DNA of 64,000 nt from Prostheceraeus crozeri (taxonomy: Eukaryota; Platyhelminthes; Polycladida; Euryleptidae): positions 99,676 through 163,675 of the forward strand of contig CAJQUW010009331.1 of assembly GCA_907163375.1 (NCBI GenBank). The letters run 5' to 3'. How positions within the stretch are numbered: the stretch's first letter is position 1; each line of letters opens with the position of its first letter. Position numbers and translations under genes: made by a program. Shown in pieces: positions 1 to 11,398 of the stretch. Under the pieces are notes generated by a model that did not search any database, had not been told where the DNA came from, and was given only the letters and a program-made list of their open reading frames with translations.

Positions 1-2693
1 CATCCCAAAACCATCAACACCCACCCTTTTCCAACTCTATCCTGCCCACATTCCTATCACCTTCCTTCCCATCCCTTACCGGAAAACTCCTTCCTTAATT
101 CCAGAGGGGGGGTAGGGACCCGTTTCCTCCTCTCGGACCCATTCCTCCCAGCACATCCTTGGCGCTCTCCCTCACCTTCCTTCCAGAGGGGGGGGCTGAG
201 TCAGCATTTCACATTTTGGACTTGCGCCTGCCACGGGGTTACTACTGAGAAGGATGAAGAAGAAAAAGAAACCACGCTGTGCTACCAAATGTTGCATGCG
301 ATTGAGTAAAAGCCAACCAATTGGTAAATACAGTTAGTATCCAGCAATTGGCTTGGTTTTTACTCAATCGCATGTAACAATTAGAGTCCAATCTATATAA
401 ATATGTACGCAGTATGCATGCATAAATTGCGTGTTAAATTATTTCACACATGGCAAGTAAAAGCGAGGTACAGAGTCATGATGACAAAGAATCAAAATGG
501 TCCCAAAAACACAAAGGTTAAACCACCTCATTGCACCAGAAAGACAGGAGATTCCACAGAAATGTTAGATATGGGTAAAAATTGGGAAAAAGTTTTACTT
601 TTCTAAATTTCAATAAATCACGAATTAGCAAATCAGCCTCCAAGTTGCGCTGTATAATTCTTCCCCAAATTTCGAATTTTTGATAAAACATGTACATAAA
701 AACTTGCTTTATTGATTATTGAAGAGAATTTCATTCATCCTCTCTCCTTTGTGCAGACGGCTTAGATGCAAAATATATCCACATTATAAGTTTTAGGCTT
801 GATATTATCTGATATCCATGCATGTCATCTGATATCCCGGTAGGGAATCCGGATTTCTACTGATATTTGCTTGCATTATACCAGCTAGTACTTCATCACA
901 CGTATTTGTATTTCATACCGGTTTCAGTACACGCAACATTTTTTCGTCATACACGCACAATCATCAGTGACAGCAACAAAGAGCAATAAACATGTATTTT
1001 TATACATAAATGAATAACATGAACGGATGATGGTGAAATAATGATGCAGACGAACAAAATGACAATATTTACAAATGAAGAATCGTACAAAGAGATTAAA
1101 AATCGAAGCATGAATAGAATCCAAAATAAAAATTGCCTAAACTGGTGCTTTCAAATCACAGAACATTTGCCAAAACTAAGATGAAATTCCATTTAACGAG
1201 CGCTCTTCCCTTGCTTATAAATATGACTGTGAACATTGACAAGAATGTTACATCGGAAAAACTAGCAGATTTTTATACGCACGCATAAAAAAACATCTAT
1301 AAGGCAGACAACCATCAGAAATGTCTTTACATAGACACATACCAACAGAACAAAACTTTGAAATATAATTAAAAACCCGACATACAAAAATTAATGAAAC
1401 ACATCTAATCAAATCTAACCCAAAAAAAACAAACATCAATTTAAAGTCAGAACCGATGTCTTTATTGTAAAATTTGTACTTTTGTTCGTCTGCATTGTTA
1501 TTTCATCATCATCTGTTCAGTAATTCATTCTTGTTTCTCAACTGACAACCTATCAGTATTGATTTTTGTTCGTTTATAAATGGCATGAGAATGTAAGCTT
1601 GGTTATTATTTGTTTTCCTATAGAATGCTGGTGGAGCGACATTGATACACACAATGTAGCTTGGGTAGCCATCCAAAATGAATCTCTTTTGAAAAAAATT
1701 AATTACCTTTCCAACTAGCATGCGATTTGAACAATTTCGATGTACTCGTAAACATTCATTAAATTAACTTTTACAAAAGGGCCATGACTGTCATCAGCTG
1801 TAATATGGTTATCAGAGGTTGCTATCATTTTCATTTTCAAGATTAGAAAAATCGAATTCATGGATTGATGACAAAAAATTTTGTTTTTGATTGTATTCAA
1901 CAAAGACCCTGGAACTATAGAAAGCACACTATTAGAGACTGTTTAGGGAATCGAGTCACGCAAATTCTTGACATCAAAAGATAATTATAATTTCAGTTTT
2001 ATAGTCCGGCAGCCAAAGCGAGACCTTACAGGAAACGATGCCGAAAATGAGATTTTCACAGAATGATGCACACCCTATCCCTACTACGAATCTGCACGTC
2101 TGTCGAGTTCTACTTGATTCCTCTTCTTCTCAGACAGGGTCAAAGAAAAGCACATGTTAATCCAGTGGGACGCAGATTGACGTCTTTGGCAAAAATGAGA
2201 TGTTCTATGTTTTCTCTCATTAAGCGAATAGTACTAAGCACAGAGTCATAATTTGACATGGAATGTCTTTAGGTCATTTCCAATGATGTACATGTGTTAT
2301 TATCATGTTTCTAATCGGCGATGTATGCGAGTAAGTTGTAAAAATATGGATAAAATTGATCAAAATGCTTGTGCTTGCCGACTTTAAGAGGCTTGCCAAA
2401 TCTTGGTGTGTTTGACTTCGTAGACAGGGGTGCATGAACATGATAAGAAATGACCTGAAGACATTCCATGTCAAAAATTATGACACTGGCTTCGCACTTT
2501 TCTCTTAATCAGAGAAAACATAGAAATTTCATTTTTGCCAAAAACGTGAAAATTGGATCCCATTGGATTGACGTGTGATTAATAATATAGTATGTACCAA
2601 CACATGTGCATCATAGGAAATGACCAGAATACACTCCGTGTCAGAAATAATGGCTCTTGGTTTAATAAAACGTAGAGAAGAATATCAGAAGTT
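1..2693 (-). repeat. left arm of giant inverted repeat
   Basis: This stretch is the reverse complement of 8691-11381 with only scattered differences; sampled blocks near 1-60 and 2380-2480 are identical and one near 2050 differs at two of about 75 bases. Short reading frames in it, such as 403-606, recur exactly in the other arm but show no protein signature, so I do not call them genes. Inside, 2140-2300 and 2430-2590 form a smaller inverted repeat, so each arm holds a nested foldback. It represents PLE 3'-flank sequence or another repeat captured with it. Confidence 0.85.
291..378. repeat. short hairpin in left arm
   Basis: An 88-base palindrome: TGCGATTGAGTAAAA at the left and its complement at the right, with CCAATTG/CAATTGG inner pairing and a loop of roughly 20 bases. 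It could be a minimal MITE or a structured element in the PLE transcript. Confidence 0.7.
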
Positions 2694-2879
2694 TAACATA
2701 ACATAATAGTTTAGTATAACATAATAATAACATTAACATAACATGATAATAACATATGTACATGATAGGAAATGACCAGAAGACATTCCGCGTCAAAAAT
2801 ATTGGTTCTAGGCTTAATAAAATATAATTCTCTTTAAGCAGCATCATTCATAAGTTTCTACTTAGATGGAATTACAAGC

Positions 2880-3340
2880 CAAGCTACTGATGATATTCTT
2901 TTATAACATAAATTTTCACCGATGAGACACTTCATATGGTTCACATAAGGTTCATCATAAGATTCACTTCAAAAGGATGATATCATGCAAGTTATATAGC
3001 AAATCAGATGATGTTAAGCTTGACACTCTTCTTTGGTGTTAGATAAAGGTCTTGAATCTTTGACTAAAAGGACTTCTCTGAAATGTAAATTAATGTTGTT
3101 AGTGTCTGATGCTAAAATCTTAATGGCGAAAGGAAAGATGGTGAAGAAGTTTGTTTGTGTTTGAAAATGCTTGAATCTTTATGTGTGATGTTTTCTTTTA
3201 TTTTTCATGCAATACTCAAACTGTGCTTCCTACATAAAATTGATCATGTTAGATACATTTCACTTCATATGAAATAATTGATCTAAAACATAGTTTATTA
3301 TCAGATATAAGACATTTTCAATGATGTTCTCAAAGTAAAT
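2880..3340 (-). pseudogene. degenerate GIY-YIG endonuclease region of the PLE
   Basis: Read on the minus strand this stretch aligns base by base with the open GIY-YIG frame at 8274-8640, including the part encoding FDQFYVGST and the downstream Lys/His-rich segment. The left copy carries small insertions and is no longer open. It lies directly downstream of the minus-strand reverse transcriptase, the usual RT then GIY-YIG order of a PLE. A duplicated stretch of about 160 bases with AACATAA repeats (2694-2855) separates it from the near-identical outer arm. Confidence 0.6.
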
Positions 3341-4210
3341 GATTGACGCTCTTACAGGTAAATTCAAGGATTGAAAATCTTGTGACACTTTAATATTAAA
3401 TGCATCAGAGATAGATGGAACTTGAAAATGAAAAAATTGCTCAGGTGATGTTCTATAAGGTGGGAGTTTGTGGAGACTTAATGACGTAAAAAATTCTTCA
3501 GATGGTCATTTAGAGTAGGATTTCTTCAAACTTTTGGAAACATATGATGAGATTTCATGCCACTGCATCTTGTTAATCTTCCTTGCTTTTCGCTTCTTCC
3601 ATAATTCCCTTTTTGTTGCATCGGCAATGCCGAGTTGTAATTGACAAAGAAGATTTTTAGCGGTTTTCTGATAATAATTGTACCTGACATTACGATTTCT
3701 GATGATGATGGAGAAATATAATAATGACAAGGATTCACCATTAGTTCCTGTGCGGTGCTCAATAGTAAAATTGACATTTTGGTGAAGATTGTTCATAGAA
3801 TTAAAAATGTAGGATAAATACATGTATGTCATCAACATATCGAGTATACAGAGGCATTTGACGCGAAGAAATTACTTGCTCTTCTAATCTATTCATAAAA
3901 AGGATAGCCAAGAGGTCGGAGATACGCGAGCCCATTGGAAGGCCTTGCCTTTTGACGATTGCAAGTGAAGTACATAAATCAAAAAATAATTGTTAGTAAA
4001 TCAACCACATTCTCTAGAGCCGTGGTTCCCAACCTTTCAATGTCTCAGTTCTACTTGTGATCCTACACGTTCGCCGCGTACCACTTAGTCTCAAAGAAAT
4101 TCTTTTTTATGTTAGGAAAGACATAATTCTTTTTCTTTATTTCAAAAAAATCGTTTTTTATTCGTTTTCTGGAATGAGATTTCCTAAACGGGGTGGTGCA
4201 GATGATGAAT

Positions 4211-4976
4211 GACTAAGGACGAGAGCTACCGACACTTTCTAAATCCGCGCACAAAGGACTTAATAGCATGGATTTGTAGATCTTGAAACGCTGAATACAA
4301 AAATTAAATTCTTGAGTGTCACAGCCAGTCACTTTCGGTTATAGGTAAGGTTAAAGAATTCCGATTGGAATCCAATGATAAAATTCGAGAAATACCCGGT
4401 ATCTATGGATTCTGAAACACTTGGCAATTTTCGTACATTTTCTTTTTCAGAAAAGAAACTATTTATCAGAATACCAAGAAATTTGAAACATGATTGAGTT
4501 CAGAACATCAACTTCGATTTAAAAGTTGAAGTGAGCCACATGATTAAGTACTTAGTATCTGAGAACCTCTACAAAATTAGTAAAATCGCCGAAATTAAGT
4601 GAAAACAAAGCATGAAAGTTACTCATGTTGTAGAGGCTCTCAAAAATCCAATACTGAATCATGCGTCTCTCTTCAAATTTCATATCGAAGTTGATGTTCT
4701 GAACTCAATCATGTTTCAAATTTCATGGTATTCTGATAAATACTTTCTTTTCTGAAAAAGAAAATGTACAAAAATTGCCAAGCATTTCAGAGTATATTTC
4801 TTGAATTTTACCAATGGATTCCAATGGGAAACCTTTAATCTTACCTAAACCGAAAGCGACTGGCTGTGACACTCAAGAATTTGATTTTTGTATTCAGCGT
4901 TTCAAGATCTACAAATCCATGCTATTAAGCCCTTAGTGCGCGAATTTAGGAGGTGTCAGTAGCTCCTGGACTAATT
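4211..4976. repeat. foldback (palindromic) element inside the hAT
   Basis: Two arms of about 370 bases are inverted copies with scattered mismatches, centred near 4590. The left arm runs from GACTAAGGACGAGAGCTACC and the right arm ends GTAGCTCCTGGACTAA. The matching block containing TGTCACAGCCAGTC lies near 4320 in the left arm and is complemented near 4865 in the right. No ORF of note is inside. It may be a MITE or an arm duplication within the hAT. Confidence 0.75.
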
Positions 4977-5423
4977 GGGTGCGCATGCACTTTCAACCGA
5001 TGCAGTGGAAAATTTGATTTTGCAAGGCAAACTCACGGAATTTGAAGATCTATGTCTCGAGAAATCGATCTCTGATGATGTCTATATGAATGATGTTTCA
5101 AGATTCTGTGTCAAATATCTACGATCAAATACAGGTTGTGTATAGTTTTTTAAGAAACTAGCCTATATTATTTGTGAATACTTTCGGCTTCCCAAAGTTG
5201 AACGTAGATTTCTATGCTGGCTAAGCCTCAAGCATAATCTAAAATGCATAGCTTTGTTCTGTCGATTTCTACCTACCGGTCGCTCAATGTACGAGTATGT
5301 CATTGTAATGTGATATCTGTGTATTGCATACTCTTGTGTCATCATAGAAATTAACAATACCATAGAAAGAAGTGTGCTATTATCTATTTCTATGTGTGTC
5401 ATATAATCCTGACCGCAATGACT

Positions 5424-7164
5424 TTACCATAGAATAATAATAATAATAATAACTTTATTAGGTCTCAAAAGTCGTTTGAAATTCATTGAGCACTGAACAT
5501 GAAAACACAAGTACAATAAAGAGAAGAAGAAACTATGAGAGAGAAGGAGAAAGTGAAAAAAAAACAAAAACGGAGATATATATCAAATACTAAAGCGGAT
5601 GAAGGAATTTGAAAGTCTCGTTGACCTTGCTCTAGGTGGTCGCAGCTGTCGATGATTACGAGTAATGCGTGTTGCTCTACAATCGAATAATTCTCTGAGC
5701 GGATGGTCGGAGCACTGTTCAATTTGTCGAAAGAGGTTAGTACACATGCTGTTGCCAGCGGTAGAGATGGTAGTGAAATTAGAGTTGCCTATAATACGGA
5801 AACACCTGCGCTCGAGACGCACAAGCCTTGCGAAAAGTCTGTACGGTAAATTACAAAAACTCGGAAATGCATATAAGAGTACGGAGCGAACCAAAGACGT
5901 ATAAGCTTTATAAATCAGGGCAGATGGACAATTTGATTTTCGAAGATTCCTGAGGACAAATATTCTCTTTGATGCTTTCTTGATAGCCAAGTTGACATGA
6001 ACGTCCCATTTTAAATCAGATGACAAGGTTACACCCAGGAGGCGTACACTGTTCACTTGACGTAGCGGAGTTCCATCATCAACAGTGACCGTAGTTAAGG
6101 ATAGGCCTTTGGTGTTGATATCCATCACACAGCACTTAGATTTATTGATTGGAAGGTGGTTATTGAAGGACCAATCGATGAGGCAGTCCCATTCACTTTG
6201 CAAAAGATCATCTGAATCCTCTCGAACAAAATGTAAATAGGTAATATCATCTGCATACTTGATAATGGATGTATTCTGATGAATAGGACGTAGGCTTTCG
6301 GTGGTCAAACAAAAGAGAATTGGTCCCAAAACGCTGCCTTGAGGGACTCCACTCTTCACACGGGTCCAAGAGGACATAGCTGCATTGATGCGCACTCGCT
6401 GCCATCTATCAGAGAGGAAGCTGGTAATACACCCATTGATTCTGTCAGGTAGTCCAAAACGGGATACGGCGAGAATGATGGACTGGTGCGGTAGCTTATC
6501 GAAAGCTTTGCTGAAATCCACGGTCATGAGTCTAACAGCGCCTGAGCGTGCGTCAAGAAACCTGACGATTCGGTGATAGAGTAATGTCAATGCAGGTGTA
6601 GTAACATTTCCGGGACGCGGAATGTATGCAAACTGGGTGCAATCAATTCTATCGCTGATACACGGGAAAATATATTTGTGGAGAATGATCTTTTCGAAAA
6701 CTTTAGATAGTATGGGAAGAATTGATATCGGTCGGTAGTCACTTAATACGGTAGGATGAGATGATTTCGGGATCGGAGATATGTCAGCATACTTCAGAGC
6801 TTTCGGGAAGTATGCGTGAGCAAGACAGTCGTTGAGCAGTAACGTAACAGCCGGGGCTAGGATGGATGAGAAATCCCGGAAAACCCAGAATGGAATATCG
6901 TCAAAACCAACACTTCTACGTTTGACACGTTGTAGGTATTGTTCTACCTCCGCCACAGTTAAAACTGTGTAGACTTCGTTATTGTCTTCATTAGATGGAG
7001 TAGAATTCGATGTTGTCGGGTTATGGTCGTCGTCTTGGAAGTTTGATGCAAAATATTGATTCAGTGCTTCAACATCAATACCGTTGCTGGAATCGATATG
7101 CTTAGCGTATCTTCCGATGAGACGCATATTATAATGCCACTGTGAACATGTTTGAACTCGGACA
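5424..7164 (-). mobile_element. 5'-truncated LINE (CR1/Jockey group)
   Basis: A minus-strand LINE with a (TTA)n-type 3' tail at about 5433-5455, bounded by a 9-bp target duplication GCAATGACT (5415-5423 and 7165-7173). Its 5' end is truncated inside ORF2, upstream of the reverse transcriptase, as is typical for target-primed reverse transcription. It inserted into the hAT that itself sits in the PLE, so it is the youngest of these three layers. Confidence 0.85.
5583..7127 (-). CDS. LINE ORF2 reverse transcriptase (5'-truncated, otherwise open)
   Basis: A 514-codon frame with the RT blocks of non-LTR retrotransposons in order: YRPISILPILSKVFEKI around residues 131-147, motif A DFSKAFD at 204-210, motif B GVPQGSVLGP near 260-269 and motif C YADD at 291-294. 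A thumb and C-terminal region follow, with RSVLLYAFPSFCNLP and RLERRCFRIIG. No apurinic endonuclease domain is present because the copy is truncated upstream. The open frame shows that the insertion is young. The YADD followed by YLHF and the LERR..RIIG tail are shared with the fragment at 33.4-34.5 kb, so both belong to related lineages. Confidence 0.85.
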   Translation of the reverse strand: MRLIGRYAKHIDSSNGIDVEALNQYFASNFQDDDHNPTTSNSTPSNEDNNEVYTVLTVAEVEQYLQRVKRRSVGFDDIPFWVFRDFSSILAPAVTLLLNDCLAHAYFPKALKYADISPIPKSSHPTVLSDYRPISILPILSKVFEKIILHKYIFPCISDRIDCTQFAYIPRPGNVTTPALTLLYHRIVRFLDARSGAVRLMTVDFSKAFDKLPHQSIILAVSRFGLPDRINGCITSFLSDRWQRVRINAAMSSWTRVKSGVPQGSVLGPILFCLTTESLRPIHQNTSIIKYADDITYLHFVREDSDDLLQSEWDCLIDWSFNNHLPINKSKCCVMDINTKGLSLTTVTVDDGTPLRQVNSVRLLGVTLSSDLKWDVHVNLAIKKASKRIFVLRNLRKSNCPSALIYKAYTSLVRSVLLYAFPSFCNLPYRLFARLVRLERRCFRIIGNSNFTTISTAGNSMCTNLFRQIEQCSDHPLRELFDCRATRITRNHRQLRPPRARSTRLSNSFIRFSI

Positions 7165-8099
7165 GCAATGACTATCAGCCTCGGCTGCTAACATAGGCTT
7201 TTCTTTACATAGTCACTGCTGTATTCTCAAACATGCTCGCAATTAGACACTGCATTGCCTGTCGCATTGATGTCTAAAGAACCTAATACAAAGTTTTTAA
7301 TGTAGGCAACTGTGAAATCTATGCACAAGACAAATCTTCGTCTTTCGAGACTATGAAGTGATAAATTGCATCGAATGTTGTCGTCGATCTAATTTTCTTT
7401 CGCTGACCAACACTTTTCCTGATAGATTTGGTTTGTGCCATGAATATATTCCTACTTCGGATAGGTACTCGCGCACCGTCTGATGAGCCCTCATGTACTA
7501 CTAGTGGTGCGCGTACCACAGGTTGGGAACTTCTGCTCTAGAGTTGAACCGTGATAGTGAAACTCGTCATCAAATAAATATTGGAATGCATTAGAAATAG
7601 CTTCAGATGGATGAATACACGTATACATCGCCTCTACGTCAAGACTGCAAGGTGATGGATTGCCTATCAAAATTTGATTGTCAAAAGTTCTGATCTTTTT
7701 AATCGAATCAAACGTATTGGATAGATGAGTTGAAACTTGATCTAGAAGCGGACTCATCTGAGACTTTGATAAACACAATTTTTGGGCTGGTGATTTTATG
7801 GACGAAATAATGGGAAGGATCTTCAAGTCTGTTAGAGATTTGTGAGTCTTAATGAGATGACAAAAATTTGAGATCTTAGGATTTGGTACTTTGTAATGAT
7901 TCATAATGTGCCTAGGAATTCTCCTCTTCTGACAAACAATATTCCATTCTATATGTGTTCTGTTGGCGATTGTAGTAATTTCTAAGCTTATTCCACTTTC
8001 ATTTTTTCGAAAGAATTGAAAAGTTTCTCACCAAGCTCGATGTAAATCTGAGAGTTTATGACACAGAATTCGGTGCCTTTGTCACTGGATAGATAAACA

Positions 8100-8684
8100 T
8101 TGTCTTTGGATTGTAAGGATTTCAACGCTTTCTTTTCATCAGTGGATAGATTTCCACCAAATTTTTTATCAGGTAGAGATACTGTCAGATCAAGTATGCG
8201 GATGGAAACAACTGAAACATGCTCATTATATAAATGTGTTATATATGATAATAAACTTTGTTTTAGATCGATGATTGTATATGAAGTGAAATGTATCAAA
8301 TTTGATCAATTTTATGTAGGAAGCACAATCCGAGCATTGCATAAAAGGAAACATCACACATCAAGAATTTTCAAACACAAACAAGCTTGCTCATCACCAG
8401 CACTCTTTCCCTTCGCCATTAAGCATCAGACACCAACAGCATTAATTTACGCTTTAGAAAAGCCATTTTCATCAAAGACTCCATTGAACAACAAAGAAGA
8501 GTGTCAAGCTTATCAACATCTGCTATATATTATATATGCTTTAGATGTCCGTGTAAATTTCTATATTTTGAATGTATGGAAATTGCACGATATCATACTT
8601 TTAAATGAGCAGGCAGACTTATCGGTGAAATTTTTTTACTTTATAAGACTATCATCAGCAGCTTGCTTTATAATTCCATCTTAA
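8100..8684 (+). pseudogene. partial PLE reading frame with GIY-YIG endonuclease domain
   Basis: The frame is open for 194 codons. From about codon 58 it reads VYEVKCIKFDQFYVGST, the pattern expected around the GIY-YIG nuclease core of Penelope-like elements, followed by a basic segment LHKRKHHTSR. The family uses this nuclease to nick the target for reverse transcription. Here the domain stands without its RT on this strand, because it belongs to the inverted partial upstream copy of the element. Its first 50 or so codons run antisense to the PLE RT N-terminus (7988-8299, minus) and are probably not translated as such. Confidence 0.6.
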
Positions 8685-8690
8685 TAGAAA

Positions 8691-11381
8691 ACTTCTGATA
8701 TTCTTCTCTACATTTTATTAAGCCAAGAGCCATTATTTCTGACACGGAGTGTATTCTGGTCATTTCCTATGATGCACATGTGTTGGTACATACTATATTA
8801 TTAATCACACGGCAATCCAATGGGATCCAATTTTCACGTTTTTGGCAAAAATGAAATTTCTATGTTTTCTCTGATTAAGAGAAAAGTGCGAAGCCAGTGT
8901 CATAATTTTTGACATGGAATGTCTTCAGGTCATTTCTTATCATGTTCATGCACCCCTGTCTACGAAGTCAAACACACCAAGATTTGGCAAGCCTCTTAAA
9001 GTCGGCAAGCACAAGCATTTTGATCAATTTTATCCATATTTTTGCAACTTACTCGCATACATCGCCAATTAGAAACATGATAATAACACATGTACATCAT
9101 TGGAAATGACCTAAAGACATTCCATGTCAAATTATGACTCTGTGCTTAGTACTATTCGCTTAATGAGAGAAAAGATAGAACATTTCAGTTTTGCCAAAGA
9201 CGTCAATCTGCGTCCCACTGGATTAACATGTGCTTTTCTTTGACCCTGTCTGAGAAGAAGAGGAATCAAGTAGAACTCGACAGACGCGCAGATTCGTAGT
9301 AGGGATAGGGTGTACATCATTCTGTGAAAATCTCATTTTCGGCATCGTTTCCTGTAAGGTCTCGCTTTGGCTGCCGGACTATAAAACTGTAATTATTATT
9401 ATCTTTTGATGTCAAGAATTTGCGTGACTCGATTCCCTAAACAGTCTCTAATAGTGTGCTTTCTATAGTTCCAGGGTCTTTGTTGAATACAATCAAAAAC
9501 AAAATTTTTTGTCATCAATCCATGAATTCGATTTTTCTAATCTTGAAAATGAAAATGATAGTAACCTCTGATAGCCATATTACAGCTGATGACAGTCATG
9601 GCCCTTTGTAAAAGTTAATTTAATGAATGTTTACGAGTACATCGAAATTGTTCAAATCGCATGCTAGTTGGAAAGGTAATTAATTTTTTTCAAAAGAGAT
9701 TCATTTTGGATGGCTACCCAAGCTACATTGTGTGTATCAATGTCGCTCCACCAGCATTCTATAGGAAAACAAATAATAACCAAGCTTACATTCTCATGCC
9801 ATTTATAAACGAACAAAAATCAATACTGATAGGTTGTCAGTTGAGAAACAAGAATGAATTACTGAACAGATGATGATGAAATAACAATGCAGACGAACAA
9901 AAGTACAAATTTTACAATAAAGACATCGGTTCTGACTTTAAATTGATGTTTGTTATTTTTTGGGCTAGATTTGATTAGATGTGTTTCATTAATTTTTGTA
10001 TGTCGGGTTTTTAATTATATTTCAAAGTTTTGTTCTGTTGGTATGTGTCTATGTAAAGACATTTCTGATGGTTGTCTGCCTTATAGATGTTTTTTTATGC
10101 GTGCGTATAAAAATCTGCTAGTTTTTCCGATGTAACATTCTTGTCAATGTTCACAGTCATATTTATAAGCAAGGGAAGAGCGCTCGTTAAATGGAATTTC
10201 ATCTTAGTTTTGGCAAATGTTCTGTGATTTGAAAGCACCAGTTTAGGCAATTTTTATTTTGGATTCTATTCATGCTTCGATTTTTAATCTCTTTGTACGA
10301 TTCTTCATTTGTAAATATTGTCATTTTGTTCGTCTGCATCATTATTTCACCATCATCCGTTCATGTTATTCATTTATGTATAAAAATACATGTTTATTGC
10401 TCTTTGTTGCTGTCACTGATGATTGTGCGTGTATGACGAAAAAATGTTGCGTGTACTGAAACCGGTATGAAATACAAATACGTGTGATGAAGTACTAGCT
10501 GGTATAATGCAAGCAAATATCAGTAGAAATCCGGATTCCCTACCGGGATATCAGATGACATGCATGGATATCAGATAATATCAAGCCTAAAACTTATAAT
10601 GTGGATATATTTTGCATCTAAGCCGTCTGCACAAAGGAGAGAGGATGAATGAAATTCTCTTCAATAATCAATAAAGCAAGTTTTTATGTACATGTTTTAT
10701 CAAAAATTCGAAATTTGGGGAAGAATTATACAGCGCAACTTGGAGGCTGATTTGCTAATTCGTGATTTATTGAAATTTAGAAAAGTAAAACTTTTTCCCA
10801 ATTTTTACCCATATCTAACATTTCTGTGGAATCTCCTGTCTTTCTGGTGCAATGAGGTGGTTTAACCTTTGTGTTTTTGGGACCATTTTGATTCTTTGTC
10901 ATCATGACTCTGTACCTCGCTTTTACTTGCCATGTGTGAAATAATTTAACACGCAATTTATGCATGCATACTGCGTACATATTTATATAGATTGGACTCT
11001 AATTGTTACATGCGATTGAGTAAAAACCAAGCCAATTGCTGGATACTAACTGTATTTACCAATTGGTTGGCTTTTACTCAATCGCATGCAACATTTGGTA
11101 GCACAGCGTGGTTTCTTTTTCTTCTTCATCCTTCTCAGTAGTAACCCCGTGGCAGGCGCAAGTCCAAAATGTGAAATGTTGACTCAGCCCCCCCTCTGGA
11201 AGGAAGGTGAGGGAGAGCGCCAAGGATGTGCTGGGAGGAATGGGTCCGAGAGGAGGAAACGGGTCCCTACCCCCCCTCTGGAATTAAGGAAGGAGTTTTC
11301 CGGTAAGGGATGGGAAGGAAGGTGATAGGAATGTGGGCAGGATAGAGTTGGAAAAGGGTGGGTGTTGATGGTTTTGGGATG
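8691..11381 (+). repeat. right arm of giant inverted repeat
   Basis: Mirror image of 1-2693. The outermost part (11090-11381) is GC-rich and holds two copies of the motif CCCCCCTCTGGAA (about 11190 and 11269), which also appear inverted near 113 and 183. Part of this arm (9045-9781) is copied again just outside, at 11399-12228. Confidence 0.85.
11005..11092. repeat. short hairpin in right arm
   Basis: Mirror copy of the 291-378 hairpin with the same stem and loop. Confidence 0.7.
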
Positions 11382-11398
11382 AGAAAACCCATTTTATT

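Larger units (their letters stand above)
4020..7535. mobile_element. hAT transposon, non-autonomous, with 8-bp target duplication
   Basis: The ends are CCGTGGTTCCCAACC at 4020 and the complement of CAGAAGTTCCCAACC at 7535, the classic CAGTGGTTCCCAACC type of hAT terminus. Both are flanked by the exact 8-bp duplication CTCTAGAG (4012-4019 and 7536-7543). Nearly all the interior is made of other elements: a foldback at 4211-4976 and a LINE at 5424-7164. The remaining unique sequence keeps no recognisable transposase; a 47-codon open stretch near 5008-5150 is the only candidate remnant. It inserted into the PLE reverse transcriptase. Confidence 0.85.
3500..8299 (-). pseudogene. PLE reverse transcriptase, interrupted by a hAT insertion
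   Basis: Three pieces on the minus strand show PLE-type RT features. At 8299-7988 the N-terminal block reads VYLSSDKGTEFCVI, matching the 'ADKG' motif of PLE RTs. At 7904-7536 are KISNFCHLIKTHKS, LPIISSIKSPAQKL and CSLDVEAMYTCIHP, the fingers region and catalytic motif A. At 4019-3830 are RQGLPMGSRIS (motif B) and LYTRYVDDIHVF (motif C, YVDD catalytic aspartates). The hAT insertion at 4020-7535 splits the second and third pieces. The third piece also changes frame and the region beyond the YVDD box is decayed, so this copy cannot be active. Confidence 0.75.
1..11381. mobile_element. Penelope-like element (PLE), inverted compound copy
   Basis: A minus-strand PLE reverse transcriptase (about 8299 to 3500) is followed by a minus-strand GIY-YIG region (about 3300 to 2880). 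A second GIY-YIG region on the plus strand (8274-8640) mirrors it, and near-identical inverted arms lie outside both. PLEs are known to carry partial upstream copies of their own 3' part ('pLTRs') in tandem or inverted orientation, which fits this layout. Window base 1 falls inside the left arm, so the true left end is not seen. The reverse-transcriptase part is degenerate and is split by a hAT insertion at 4020-7535. The boundary at 11381 is where the match to the left arm runs out of window. Confidence 0.75.

Noticed and set aside
403-606. 67-codon frame repeated at 10777-10980
   Set aside because: Identical only because it lies in the inverted-repeat arms; no domain, no start context.
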